The translations under genes and the position numbers were made by a program. Below are positions 1 through 5,181 of a stretch of 6,077 nt of DNA, piece by piece. Where the stretch lies: the NCBI GenBank assembly GCA_004562175.1, contig SFRS01000160.1, forward strand, positions 1 through 6,077, read 5' to 3'. Origin of the DNA: a bacterium. Its GTDB lineage: Bacteria > Bacillota > Negativicutes > Acidaminococcales > Acidaminococcaceae. A model generated the notes under the pieces. The model did not search any database. It had not been told where the DNA came from and saw only the letters and a list, made by a program, of their open reading frames with translations. The stretch's first letter is position 1. Every line of letters begins with the position of its first letter.

Positions 1-1
1 T

Positions 2-844
2 GAGGTGGGTAACGCTTTGATTACCTGGGACCAAGTGGATGAGGCTGGCATCAATCCTTATAGCGATGTGCTCACCTTGGAAAAATATCGTGAGCTTTTT
101 GGCGAAAACAAGCATGAATTCACCGGTGTGGACTACGTACAATATTACGCTGATTTGATCCGTGAGGCTGGTGCCGAGGTGGAGGTTATTTTTGCAAATC
201 AGGCCAAGACGATTTTGCAATACACCGACTGTGTACTGAACTGCGATATCCATACTCGCGCCAGAACAAAGCGTATTCTGTTAGCTGCAGGCGCTAAGGT
301 TGTGTGCAGTCTGGATGATATTTTGAATGCTTCTGTTAATGGCAGTGGCTGCAATGAGCGTTATGGCCTGTTGGGCTCCAACAAATCCACTGAAGATAAA
401 ATCAAGCTTTTCCCCCGCGAATGCCAAGGCATGGTGGAGGAGATTCAGGCAGGCATTTTAGAAAAAACCGGCAAGCATGTTGAGGTTATGGTTTATGGCG
501 ATGGCGCCTTTAAGGATCCTCAGGGCAAGATTTGGGAGCTGGCTGACCCGGTTGTTTCTCCTGCCTTCACCAATGGCCTGATTGGTACGCCCAACGAGCT
601 GAAGCTGAAGTATTTGGCTGATAATGATTTCAAAAACCTTAGCGGCGTTGCTCTGAAGGATGCTATTTCTGCAGCTATTAAGGCTAAGAATGGCAGCTTG
701 GTGGGCAATATGGCTTCCCAAGGTACCACCCCTCGTCAGCGGACCGATTTGATTGGCTCCCTGTGCGATTTGACCAGCGGCAGTGGTGACAAGGGCACTC
801 CTGTGGTTTTAGTACAGGGCTATTTTGACAATTTCACTGATTAA
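2..844 (+). CDS. Coenzyme F420-0:L-glutamate ligase-like protein (CofE family), 5' end outside the window
   Basis: The frame is open to the left edge and only the last 280 codons are visible, so the true start lies upstream; the GTG at 5 is not a convincing start because the frame continues before it. The protein resembles the F420_ligase family (CofE-like), which in F420 producers adds glutamate to F420-0 using GTP. The clearest family-like stretch is VMVYGDGAFKDPQGKIWELA (about residues 162-181 of the visible part), followed by DPVVSPAF, and a later SQGTTPRQRTD segment. Homologues of roughly 390-400 residues, as I recall, occur in many Firmicutes that do not make F420, where their substrate is unknown, so the ligase name should be read as a family label. 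The protein has no membrane segment and looks cytoplasmic. A terminator begins 16 bases after the stop. Recognition is from memory of the family, not from a search. Confidence 0.62.
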   Translation, partial: EVGNALITWDQVDEAGINPYSDVLTLEKYRELFGENKHEFTGVDYVQYYADLIREAGAEVEVIFANQAKTILQYTDCVLNCDIHTRARTKRILLAAGAKVVCSLDDILNASVNGSGCNERYGLLGSNKSTEDKIKLFPRECQGMVEEIQAGILEKTGKHVEVMVYGDGAFKDPQGKIWELADPVVSPAFTNGLIGTPNELKLKYLADNDFKNLSGVALKDAISAAIKAKNGSLVGNMASQGTTPRQRTDLIGSLCDLTSGSGDKGTPVVLVQGYFDNFTD

Positions 845-859
845 GCTTGCTGCATAAGC

Positions 860-892
860 AAAAAAACGTCCTTCGTAAGAGGGACGTTTTTT
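860..892 (+). terminator. Intrinsic terminator of the F420-ligase-like gene
   Basis: An 8-bp stem (867-874 CGTCCTTC with 879-886 GAGGGACG, one G-T wobble) closes a GTAA loop. A run of seven A on the left pairs with six T on the right (887-892), giving a classic rho-independent terminator with A-tract extension. Confidence 0.9.
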
Positions 893-894
893 GT

Positions 895-923
895 TTGACA
901 GTTTTGTTATTGCGGGTTAAACT
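895..923 (+). promoter_or_regulatory. Sigma-70-type promoter for the hydroxyacid dehydrogenase
   Basis: A perfect -35 TTGACA (895-900) is followed after exactly 17 bases by TAAACT (918-923, 4 of 6 matches to the -10 consensus). It starts right behind the preceding terminator and leaves an untranslated leader of about 45 bases before the ATG at 974. Prediction from sequence only. Confidence 0.6.
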
Positions 924-973
924 AATGCTTAGGAAATAGGATTAGCTTTGACATTATGAAAGAGGTGTACCTT

Positions 974-1927
974 ATGAAAATTATTTGCATGGAACCCTTG
1001 GGGGTATCCCAAGCGAAAATTGCTAGCCTTGCTGCTCCGCTTGAGGCAGCAGGTCATGAATTTGTTTACTATACTACAAAGGAAACGGACCAAGCAAAGC
1101 TTTTGGAGCGGGTCAAGGATGCTGATATCCTCATGCTGGCTAACCAGCCCTTGAGCGCCGCTATTATTGAGCAGTGCCCTAATTTGAAGCTCATTGATAT
1201 TGCCTTCACCGGTGTGGACCATGTAGGGCTGGAGGCTGCCCGCGCTCGCGGTATCGTAGCCTGCAATGCTGCAGGCTATTCCACAAACGCTGTGGCGGAG
1301 CTGACCTTTGGCCTTGCTATCAGCGCCATCCGCAATATTGTGGCCGTGGACAAGCGTTGCCGCGAGGGTGGCACCAAGGATGGCTTGGTGGGCTTTGAGC
1401 TTTTTGGCAAAACCTTTGGCGTAGTTGGCACTGGTGCCATCGGCTGTCGCGTAGCAAAAATCGCCAAGGCCTTTGGCTGCAAGGTGCTGGCTTATAGCCG
1501 CACTGTGAAGCCGGAATTGGCCGCTGAGGGCGTGGAATATGTGGATTTGGATACGCTCCTCGCTCAGTCCGATTTTGTGTCCCTGCACGTGCCCATGACG
1601 GCTGCCACCGCGAAGATGATCAATGCGGAGAGCATTGCCAAGATGAAGGATGGTGCAGTGCTCATTAACTGCGCCCGCGGCGGCGTTGTGGACAGCGAGG
1701 CACTGGCAGCGGCCTTGAACAGCGGTAAATTGGCAGCAGCTGGCATCGATGTTTTTGAGAACGAGCCGCCGCTGAGTGTGGAGCATCCCTTGTTGCATGC
1801 CAAAAATACGGTGGTTACTCCCCATGTGGCCTTCGCCAGCAAGGAGGCCCTGGAGGCCAGAGCCGATATCGTCTTTGCCAATATCGATGCTTTCTTGGCC
1901 GGGAAACCACAGAATTTAGTGAAGTGA
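974..1927 (+). CDS. D-2-hydroxyacid dehydrogenase (PGDH/hydroxypyruvate reductase type)
   Basis: This is an NAD(P)H-dependent D-isomer 2-hydroxyacid dehydrogenase that interconverts 2-oxoacids and D-2-hydroxyacids in the cytoplasm. With the start at 974 it has 317 residues, normal for the family. The Rossmann fingerprint GTGAIG lies at residues 152-157. The catalytic triad is complete: Arg235 in NCARGGVVD, Glu264 in DVFENEPP and His284 in TPHVAFAS. The end of the second Rossmann strand reads AYSRT rather than carrying the acidic residue typical of NAD-specific members, which hints at NADP(H) use. The ATG at 956 would add six residues, but AGAGG (961-965) sits 8 bases before 974, so 974 is preferred. 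It stands alone between its own promoter and terminator, and ends with tandem stops TGA TAA. The exact substrate (hydroxypyruvate, glyoxylate, phosphohydroxypyruvate or a branched 2-oxoacid) cannot be told; the short length excludes ACT-domain SerA. Confidence 0.93.
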   Translation: MKIICMEPLGVSQAKIASLAAPLEAAGHEFVYYTTKETDQAKLLERVKDADILMLANQPLSAAIIEQCPNLKLIDIAFTGVDHVGLEAARARGIVACNAAGYSTNAVAELTFGLAISAIRNIVAVDKRCREGGTKDGLVGFELFGKTFGVVGTGAIGCRVAKIAKAFGCKVLAYSRTVKPELAAEGVEYVDLDTLLAQSDFVSLHVPMTAATAKMINAESIAKMKDGAVLINCARGGVVDSEALAAALNSGKLAAAGIDVFENEPPLSVEHPLLHAKNTVVTPHVAFASKEALEARADIVFANIDAFLAGKPQNLVK

Positions 1928-1969
1928 TAATTTAATAGTATAAAGCAATTCTTGAAGAAAATGAAAAAT

Positions 1970-2013
1970 AAGGCGCGAATGTGATTAATAAACTTTCATA
2001 TTCGCGCCTTTTT
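1970..2013 (+). terminator. Intrinsic terminator of the dehydrogenase gene
   Basis: A 15-bp stem with a single G-T wobble (1970-1984 with 1996-2010, core AAGGCGCGAAT/ATTCGCGCCTT) encloses an 11-base loop and runs into T residues (2009-2013). The flanking A-rich left side means it could also work on the opposite strand. Confidence 0.92.
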
Positions 2014-2049
2014 CATATTCTCCATAAAAGTCTAGAGAGCTTAACATTG

Positions 2050-2078
2050 TTGACACCAATAAAGGTTAAAAATGTAGT
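2050..2078 (+). promoter_or_regulatory. Promoter for the tiny-ORF transcription unit
   Basis: A perfect TTGACA (2050-2055) and TGTAGT (2073-2078, 4 of 6) are separated by 17 bases. Transcription would start near 2085, giving a 5' leader of about 135 bases before the first tiny ORF. An alternative -10 (TACACT, 2078-2083) has poor spacing. Confidence 0.55.
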
Positions 2079-2104
2079 ACACTTTAGATGCAGGATAAAG
2101 AGAA

Positions 2105-2216
2105 ACCTTCCTCTAACGCTCTGAATCCCCCAAGCAAAACCAAAGCACTCCACAGCCTGACCCGTCAGGGCAGGCATGGGGGAGTGCCAAAGTGAACTTC
2201 AAGAAAAGGAGGTGGC
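2105..2216 (+). promoter_or_regulatory. Structured 5' leader with a possible anti-Shine-Dalgarno helix
   Basis: A 7-bp helix GCACTCC (2145-2151) with GGAGTGC (2181-2187) encloses a hairpin CCTGA (2156-2160)/TCAGG (2165-2169) with loop CCCG. An alternative pairing GCCTG (2155-2159)/CAGGC (2171-2175) excludes the inner hairpin, and CCCCC (2127-2131) could compete for the GGGGG at 2178-2182. Upstream, ACCTTCCTCT (2105-2114) can pair with the ribosome binding site AAGGAGGT (2206-2213), giving 8 pairs with two single-base bulges. This layout is riboswitch-like, but the motif matches no class I can name. Folding is by eye. Confidence 0.4.
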
Positions 2217-2220
2217 AAGT

Positions 2221-2307
2221 ATGTGGTGGGCTAAGACAGGTTATAAGGTTGCTTACGCCAGCATCGTAGGTGTGTGGGCAGTACTGATGTTTGTGGTTTT
2301 TACCTAA
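2221..2307 (+). CDS. 28-residue single-span membrane peptide (function unknown)
   Basis: ATG at 2221 stands 7 bases after AAGGAGGT (2206-2213), among the best ribosome binding sites in the window, and the frame closes with TAA after 28 codons. The peptide starts MWWAKTGYK, with aromatic and basic residues. It continues as an uninterrupted hydrophobic stretch from about residue 10 to 28 (VAYASIVGVWAVLMFVVFT) long enough for one transmembrane helix; the basic N-terminus suggests the N-terminus stays in the cytoplasm. It is followed 50 bases later by a second tiny hydrophobic ORF in the same transcription unit. I do not recognise the family. It could be a small subunit of a transporter or enzyme complex encoded elsewhere, a type I toxin-like peptide or a leader peptide. 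The strong ribosome site and fitting composition argue against chance. Confidence 0.6.
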   Translation: MWWAKTGYKVAYASIVGVWAVLMFVVFT

Positions 2308-2357
2308 AAGCTCTTAAGGGAACGGATCCTTTAGGTTTGCAGAAAGGAGGCAGCAGG

Positions 2358-2435
2358 ATGGATAGCACGACAATCTTAAGCATTGGCATTGTCGCCCTGA
2401 TTTGTGTCGGCGGTATTTGGCTGATGGAGCATTAA
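2358..2435 (+). CDS. 25-residue single-span membrane peptide (function unknown)
   Basis: ATG at 2358 stands 7 bases after AAAGGAGG (2343-2350). The product is 25 residues: a polar start MDSTT, a hydrophobic core ILSIGIVALICVGGIWLM (residues 6-23) and a short charged end (EH). One transmembrane helix is likely. The pattern of small polar N-terminus, I/V-rich helix and GG near the end is loosely like the small subunits of NSS-type amino-acid transporters (MetS-like), but this is only a resemblance and no such transporter is in the window. It shares a promoter with the 28-residue peptide upstream. A short third frame from TTG 2474 (15 codons) follows but is much less convincing. The paired layout suggests two partner peptides. 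Confidence 0.58.
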   Translation: MDSTTILSIGIVALICVGGIWLMEH

Positions 2436-2519
2436 CGAACTCATAAAAATTCATAGCTAAGGGACTGATAAACTTGAACACTTTGGTAAACAATTCCATG
2501 GTTGCTGCAGCACCATGTT

Positions 2520-2552
2520 AGCCGCTCGCTGAAAGATGGTGAGCGGCTTTTT
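2520..2552 (+). terminator. Intrinsic terminator of the tiny-ORF unit
   Basis: A 10-bp stem (2520-2529 AGCCGCTCGC with 2539-2548 GTGAGCGGCT, one wobble) with a 9-base loop is followed by T residues to 2552. Confidence 0.9.
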
Positions 2553-2584
2553 ATGTTCAGGGAAATATTTCCTGCGCGTTTAGC

Positions 2585-2612
2585 AAAAAAGCGCCGGGCG
2601 GTTGCCCGGCGC
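2585..2612 (-). terminator. Intrinsic terminator of the dipeptidase gene
   Basis: A perfect 9-bp GC stem (2591-2599 with 2604-2612) closes a 4-base loop. Read on the minus strand it is followed by six T (2590-2585). It lies 22 bases past the dipeptidase stop and faces the plus-strand terminator at 2520-2552, so the two convergent units are insulated from each other. Confidence 0.93.
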
Positions 2613-2633
2613 AGGTACGCAGTAAGTATGTAA

Positions 2634-3491
2634 TTACAGCACCTTTTGCAGCAGATTCAGTACGTTTTGATGGGTAATTTTTTGAAGGGTACTGTCGCTG
2701 TATTTGGTAGCTAGGTATTCAAGCAAGGGCTTGTAGTCCTGCACACCTTGGATATTATAGGGCGGATGGCTGATGCCGTCGAAGTCACTGCCAAAGCCTA
2801 AATGGTCGTCGTTGCCCATGAGGTTTAGCATGTGGTCGATGTGCTTATAAACGCTTTCAATGCAGGCGTTGTGGTAGTCGTCCTCTAAAAATTGTCCGGC
2901 GAAGGTGATGCCGATGAGACCATCGTTTTCGTTGATAGCCAAGATTTGCTTGTCGTCTAGATTGCGGGGGTGGGAGCACAGGGCCTTGGCATCGGAGTGG
3001 GTGGCGATAATGGGCTTGGTGCTAGTCTCGATGACATCCCAAAAGCCCGCGGGGGCGATGTGGGAGACGTCCACCAGCATACCAAGGCGATTCATTTCAG
3101 CCACGACCTTGCGGCCAAAAACAGTCAGGCCACCGCCGGAGCATTCCTCGTTGACGCCGTCAGCAATATCGTTGCGGTTGGCCAAAAGAGAAGCACATTG
3201 ATGATTGAGCACGTCCGCAGCGTCGGCCTTGGTGCGTACCTGCAGAATGTCGATGCCCTGTTCCTTGAGCTTGCGCATTTGCTGGAGATAAGTATCCAAA
3301 AGCAGCATGGTGTAGCGCAGCCCGCCACCGTAGCGATACTCCGGGGTGGGGACGAACATGGCGTAAAATTGCAGCATACCGCCTAGCTCTAGCTGGCGTT
3401 TAATATCGATGTGCTGCTTGTTTGCGTATAAATCGATTTGCTTCTTATAAAGTTCGGTAAGTGTATCACAGTGACAATCGCAAATAAACAT
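2634..3491 (-). CDS. Membrane dipeptidase (peptidase family M19), apparently with an internal in-frame deletion
   Basis: The family consists of binuclear-zinc dipeptidases. Visible family residues are the metal ligands His7 and Asp9 (DCHCDTL), His144 (VDVSH) and His165 (ATHSD), substrate Arg176 (HPRN) and Asp236 (GFGSDFDG). What is missing is the stretch between about residues 103 and 104. Family members there have an IEGG-type motif, whose Glu bridges the two metals, followed by LGVR..LTW. Here SLL runs straight into ANRNDIADGV, which normally follows LTW. The 285 residues compare with about 310-325 usually, a shortfall matching the lost block, and the frame stays open. There is no signal peptide, so it looks cytoplasmic. 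The start at 3491 is supported by GGAGGT (3505-3500), 8 bases away. Without the bridging Glu it may be inactive or altered; a sequencing or assembly deletion is equally possible. Confidence 0.85.
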   Translation of the reverse strand: MFICDCHCDTLTELYKKQIDLYANKQHIDIKRQLELGGMLQFYAMFVPTPEYRYGGGLRYTMLLLDTYLQQMRKLKEQGIDILQVRTKADAADVLNHQCASLLANRNDIADGVNEECSGGGLTVFGRKVVAEMNRLGMLVDVSHIAPAGFWDVIETSTKPIIATHSDAKALCSHPRNLDDKQILAINENDGLIGITFAGQFLEDDYHNACIESVYKHIDHMLNLMGNDDHLGFGSDFDGISHPPYNIQGVQDYKPLLEYLATKYSDSTLQKITHQNVLNLLQKVL

Positions 3492-3640
3492 TGTTTAGTA
3501 CCTCCGTAGAGATCGCCTATAAGGCATCATCTACTTCACAAAGGCTCCTAGACGTACCTCTAGCACGCCGTCGTCGCCTTTGCTCGTATCTAATACCTTC
3601 TAGACGACCTTTGTTGTTAATAGCGTAATTATTATATCTC
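3492..3640 (-). promoter_or_regulatory. Long structured leader of the dipeptidase gene, or a dispersed palindromic repeat
   Basis: No gene is seen here, but dyads fill the stretch. A 12-bp hairpin with two single-base bulges (3506-3513 and 3515-3518 with 3522-3528 and 3530-3534) abuts the ribosome binding site. CAAAGGC (3539-3545) pairs with GCCTTTG (3576-3582) and encloses CTAGA/TCTAG (3548-3552/3559-3563). GTCGTC (3570-3575) pairs with GACGAC (3603-3608) and encloses GTAT/ATAC (3586-3589/3593-3596). The last two long helices interleave, so they exclude each other or form a pseudoknot. CTAGACG occurs twice (3548, 3600). A TATAAT on the minus strand (3636-3631) could be a -10, but no good -35 is present. 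Confidence 0.45.
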
Positions 3641-3644
3641 TTAT

Positions 3645-3680
3645 AAAAAGAGAGGCCCCTCTCTAAAGAGGAGCGCTCTC
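3645..3680 (-). terminator. Intrinsic terminator of the dcuC-family gene
   Basis: On the minus strand, GAGAG (3680-3676), a bulged C, then GCTCCTCT (3674-3667) pair with AGAGGGGC (3662-3655) and CTCTC (3654-3650), loop TTAG, followed by five T (3649-3645 are A on the plus strand). It lies 10 bases past the carrier stop, so the dipeptidase probably needs its own promoter or read-through. Confidence 0.85.
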
Positions 3681-3690
3681 AAGTTGTTCA

Positions 3691-5061
3691 TTAATAACCG
3701 GTGTAGTAGAAGAAGAAGGTCATGCCGATGGTTACAGCCATAGCGCCCATCATGGGGATGAAGGTGCGCTTTACCAAGTCAAAGCTGGAAACACCGCCCA
3801 TGCCGGAGGATACTACGATAACCGCGGTAATGGGGGAGCAGCTACGCATGATGGAGGCTGCAAAGTGCATGGGCAGCAGCATCAGAACGGGATGCAGGCT
3901 GGTGGCAGCGGCAACAGCGGGAGTCAAGGCTGCGAAAGCGAAGAAGGGCGCGTTGCCGGAGCCCATAACGATGGCAGAACCACCGATAATAGCCACCATT
4001 ACCAGCATCATAGCCATAGGACCGAAGCCCAAGCTTTGGCTGCCGTCAATCATAGCCTTAATGGTGCCCATGGAAATGAGACCTTTGGCAAAGGTTTGAC
4101 CTGCTACAACCAGAGTGATTACGTTGGCCATTTGCAGACCTAAGCCGTCGAAGAAGGTTTGGATATCGCCCAAAACCTTGTGGCCATCGCGCCAACGAAT
4201 ATATTCGCAAATTACACCGACGAAGAGACCAATAAACATAGCCATAACAATGTTCATCTTAATCCAGGTAATCCACAGGGAGCTGAAGCTCAAAATTAAA
4301 GCCAGAGGAATAACAGGCAGGATGGCATAGAAGGTCGGTGCAGTATCGGACTCGTCCTTAACGGTTTCCACGTCAATGGGTTTAACCACATGGCCGTCAC
4401 GCTTATCCATATATTTTTGGGTCAGATAATGCAGTGCGCCGACAACGACGAAGGCTACAGCAACGATGGGCACTTGGTAGTGGCTCCAATAGAAAACGGG
4501 GTCCACACCGGCGGTTTCAGCGGACAAAATGGTGCCGGTGTCACTGGGACTCCAGTCAAAGCACAGGGTGGTGGCAACTGCAGCAGTTGCAGAAAGACGG
4601 GACACACCCAGGCCAATCAAAATGGGGAACATGGTTACCATCAGCAGCATAGCCAAACCGGAGGCGCTGTTGATGCACAAACCGATGAGCATACCTACGA
4701 TCCAAGTAGCACTCATAACGATGTAGGGGGATTTCAAAGCCAAGAGAGGCTTAATGGTCAGGCGAACCAAAGCACGGGAGGCGCCAATTTTGTCCATATA
4801 TTTAGCGAAAGCACCTACGGACATAATGTTCAGACCCAGCTTGCCTACATTGGAGCTTAAGGTTGCGCGGATGAACTCAAACGCATCCAAAAATACGGAA
4901 CCAGTGGTAGCCTTAGCTCCTAGAATTTGGCCATAGCCAAGAATAGAGGCCAGCCACATCAAAATCATACCACCCAAAAAGAGCACGGGTTGTGGTTTGA
5001 ACTTTTTGTAGATGAGATAACCTACCCAAAAAGTTACCACAGCAGAAATAACAACACCCAT
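3691..5061 (-). CDS. dcuC: DcuC-family anaerobic C4-dicarboxylate carrier
   Basis: A very hydrophobic integral membrane protein with about 10-12 predicted spans and of the length of DcuC (456 residues here, about 461 in E. coli). DcuC carriers move succinate, fumarate and related C4-dicarboxylates across the cytoplasmic membrane, mainly as succinate efflux or exchange during fermentation. Conserved-looking polar motifs inside the membrane part are SPSDTGT (residues 171-177), GSGNAPFFAF (367-376) and RSCSPITAVIV (406-416). A hydrophilic loop with charged residues (about 217-242) divides the two halves. The ATG at 5070 directly abuts the ribosome site GAAAGG (5076-5071), so the ATG at 5061, 9 bases away, is preferred. 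It has its own promoter and terminator. The DcuC family also includes carriers of other substrates, and the exact substrate is not shown. Confidence 0.88.
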   Translation of the reverse strand: MGVVISAVVTFWVGYLIYKKFKPQPVLFLGGMILMWLASILGYGQILGAKATTGSVFLDAFEFIRATLSSNVGKLGLNIMSVGAFAKYMDKIGASRALVRLTIKPLLALKSPYIVMSATWIVGMLIGLCINSASGLAMLLMVTMFPILIGLGVSRLSATAAVATTLCFDWSPSDTGTILSAETAGVDPVFYWSHYQVPIVAVAFVVVGALHYLTQKYMDKRDGHVVKPIDVETVKDESDTAPTFYAILPVIPLALILSFSSLWITWIKMNIVMAMFIGLFVGVICEYIRWRDGHKVLGDIQTFFDGLGLQMANVITLVVAGQTFAKGLISMGTIKAMIDGSQSLGFGPMAMMLVMVAIIGGSAIVMGSGNAPFFAFAALTPAVAAATSLHPVLMLLPMHFAASIMRSCSPITAVIVVSSGMGGVSSFDLVKRTFIPMMGAMAVTIGMTFFFYYTGY

Positions 5062-5111
5062 TTGCAACATCCTTTCTTTACATAATTTTTGTGCAAAAAA
5101 TTGTTAAATCT

Positions 5112-5141
5112 ATTATATCATGAATGAGCAGATGGGGGCAA
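5112..5141 (-). promoter_or_regulatory. Promoter of the dcuC-family gene, overlapped by an inverted repeat
   Basis: On the minus strand, TTGCCC (5141-5136, 4 of 6) and a perfect TATAAT (5117-5112) are 18 bases apart, about 50 bases before the carrier start. The -35 overlaps the right arm, in transcription order, of an inverted repeat GGGGCA (5155-5150)/TGCCCC (5140-5135). That repeat could be a regulator site, or the remains of a cbiK terminator lacking a T-run. Confidence 0.6.
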
Positions 5142-5181
5142 GAAAAACCTGCCCCTTTTGTATGTACAGAAGAGACAGGCG

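Noticed and set aside
956..973. Upstream ATG at 956 as the dehydrogenase start
   Set aside because: The ribosome site AGAGG (961-965) lies after this ATG and at ideal distance from the ATG at 974, and family proteins begin near the latter.
929..1825. A 298-codon open frame on the minus strand opposite the dehydrogenase
   Set aside because: It is antisense to a gene with complete family motifs, its product is rich in His, Cys and Ser without recognisable domains, and it has no sensible ribosome site. It is a codon-usage shadow.
2100..2216. Known riboswitch classes (cobalamin, SAM, NiCo, ZTP, THF, guanidine, fluoride) for the tiny-ORF leader
   Set aside because: None of the conserved core sequences I remember for these classes is present.
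2558..2575. Near-palindrome CAGGGAAATATTTCCTG between the convergent terminators
   Set aside because: It is short, AT-centred, imperfect and placed between two strong terminators; no function can be supported.
2970..3386. A 138-codon plus-strand frame opposite the dipeptidase
   Set aside because: It is the reverse reading of M19 motifs, with no ribosome site of note and no promoter.
3514..3620. Arg-rich frame on the minus strand in the dipeptidase leader (contains QRRRRRARG)
   Set aside because: It has no ATG, GTG or TTG start with a ribosome site and is better explained by the GC-rich dyads. I considered an arginine leader peptide but cannot support it.
3722..4860. Several plus-strand frames of 70-156 codons opposite the dcuC-family gene
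   Set aside because: They lie antisense to a clear membrane transporter, and their Gln/His/Ser-rich or Met/Pro-rich products are typical shadows of hydrophobic codons.
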